Positions 63,636 through 64,000 of a DNA stretch of 64,000 nucleotides are shown one piece after another. Origin of the DNA: Cupriavidus sp. MP-37. GTDB taxonomy: Bacteria; Pseudomonadota; Gammaproteobacteria; Burkholderiales; Burkholderiaceae. The stretch is taken from assembly GCF_020618415.1 (NCBI RefSeq), contig NZ_CP085345.1, forward strand, positions 124,001 to 188,000, given 5' to 3'. Each line of letters starts with the position of its first letter. Positions within the stretch are counted from its first letter, which is position 1. The notes under the pieces were generated by a model. That model was given only the letters and a program-made list of their open reading frames with translations. It made no database searches and was not told the origin of the DNA. A program made the position numbers and the translations under genes.

Positions 63636-64000
63636 TTAGATGCCACCGTGCGCCGCGATGAACATGGCGACCGCCGACCGGCAATAGGATTCGATTTCGT
63701 TGTCGTCCGCTGCTCTCGTCTCGTCGAAGCGCACGATAAGCAGGAGATCGGATCCTTTGAAAAGCGCGGCAAACAAGCGGGCGGACTGGCGCCCATCGGG
63801 TACGTTCAGAATCGCTTTCGCGTGCAACCGACGCAACACCGCCTCGATTTGGGCGATGACATGGGCGGGCCCTGCTTCGTAATGGAGCTTGCTTAACGAC
63901 TTCTGGTTCGTCTTGTCGGCCAAAACCATGGCTTCGACACTGCGGACGTCCGGGCTCAACAGCGTGCGAAGCAGAGATGACCCCACCGCCATGAGCTGGT
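63636..64000 (-). CDS. TetR-family regulator, C-terminal part (cut by window edge)
   Basis: 121 codons are visible, ending in TAA at 63636; the frame is open to the right edge, so the DNA-binding domain lies outside. The visible part looks like a TetR/AefR-type C-terminal ligand domain (LSKLHYEAGPAHVIAQIEAV; RLFAALFKGSDLLLIVRF). The regulated gene is unknown. Base composition is lower in GC than the left part of the window, as for the MocR gene. The 235-bp gap after the MocR gene holds no evident gene or strong hairpin. Confidence 0.65.
   Translation of the reverse strand, partial: QLMAVGSSLLRTLLSPDVRSVEAMVLADKTNQKSLSKLHYEAGPAHVIAQIEAVLRRLHAKAILNVPDGRQSARLFAALFKGSDLLLIVRFDETRAADDNEIESYCRSAVAMFIAAHGGI

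Overview
The window is very GC-rich, with G/C-ending codons and many long non-coding shadow frames on the opposite strand. Gene content points to a betaproteobacterium of the Burkholderiaceae, most like Cupriavidus/Ralstonia. Supporting signs are a GlgE-type glycogen/trehalose operon, three free-standing Bug/TctC solute-binding proteins, many small envelope and stress proteins (BON, DUF2188, DUF2383, DUF2783, DUF3079) and many IclR/LysR/GntR/MarR-controlled catabolic islands. The genus is inferred from gene families, not from a marker gene. I found no rRNA, tRNA, CRISPR array, insertion sequence or prophage.

Layout. (1) 1-14248, minus strand: one operon glgE > treS-mak > glgB > glgX > malQ > glgP (the last runs off the left edge). 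It makes alpha-glucan from trehalose/maltose through maltose-1-phosphate, and debranches and phosphorolyses it. (2) 14.5-22.1 kb: a run of small envelope or stress genes: membrane proteins, a DUF2383 four-helix bundle, a CinA-type amidohydrolase, a cysteine-rich flavin reductase, two BON proteins, an erythromycin-esterase homologue and DUF2188. (3) 22.2-29.7 kb: a catabolic island with an MFS carrier, DUF2783, FAD monooxygenase, metallo-beta-lactamase-fold hydrolase, two overlapping IclR genes and a Bug protein. (4) 29.8-37.5 kb: a PAS-PAS hybrid kinase, an FNR/CRP-type regulator followed at once by an orphan FlhD-like gene, GabD, two small cysteine proteins and a PerM/AI-2E permease. (5) 37.6-42.6 kb: an aldehyde dehydrogenase / TauD dioxygenase / GMC oxidoreductase operon facing a HutC-type GntR gene across two palindromic operators. 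(6) 42.7-47.1 kb: a lipoprotein, a host-attachment family protein, a sulfatase and Bug protein facing a MarR gene. (7) 47.2-52.4 kb: LysR, a Bug protein, a DUF1338/HglS-like dioxygenase and an aminotransferase (a likely 2-aminoadipate module), then a FadR-type regulator. (8) 52.7-60.4 kb: a liv-type ABC importer with M20 and M81 hydrolases, behind a sigma-70 promoter with a perfect 28-bp palindrome at its start site. (9) 60.4-64 kb: a cupin, an NmrA-like reductase, a MocR regulator and the C-terminal end of a TetR regulator, in less GC-extreme DNA.

The main new observation is regulatory. Good sigma-54 (-24/-12, GG-N10-GC) promoter matches lie directly upstream of glgE and of six small envelope/redox genes. 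They are at 14333, 14514, 17221, 17378/17388, 19523, 42753 and 43734, and match 8 to 10 of 11 consensus positions. At four of these regulatory regions an A-rich element, GTAAAARYTRC (one copy with one mismatch), sits 31 to 109 bp upstream of the promoters, where an enhancer-binding protein would bind. I infer an RpoN-dependent storage-and-envelope-stress regulon that includes the whole glycogen/trehalose operon. This rests on sequence reading only.

The catabolic islands repeat one layout: a regulator transcribed away from, or convergent with, a short enzyme operon, with an inverted repeat between or beside them and often an orphan Bug binding protein. Substrates cannot be read from the sequence, except that the HglS plus aminotransferase pair suggests 2-aminoadipate/2-oxoadipate.
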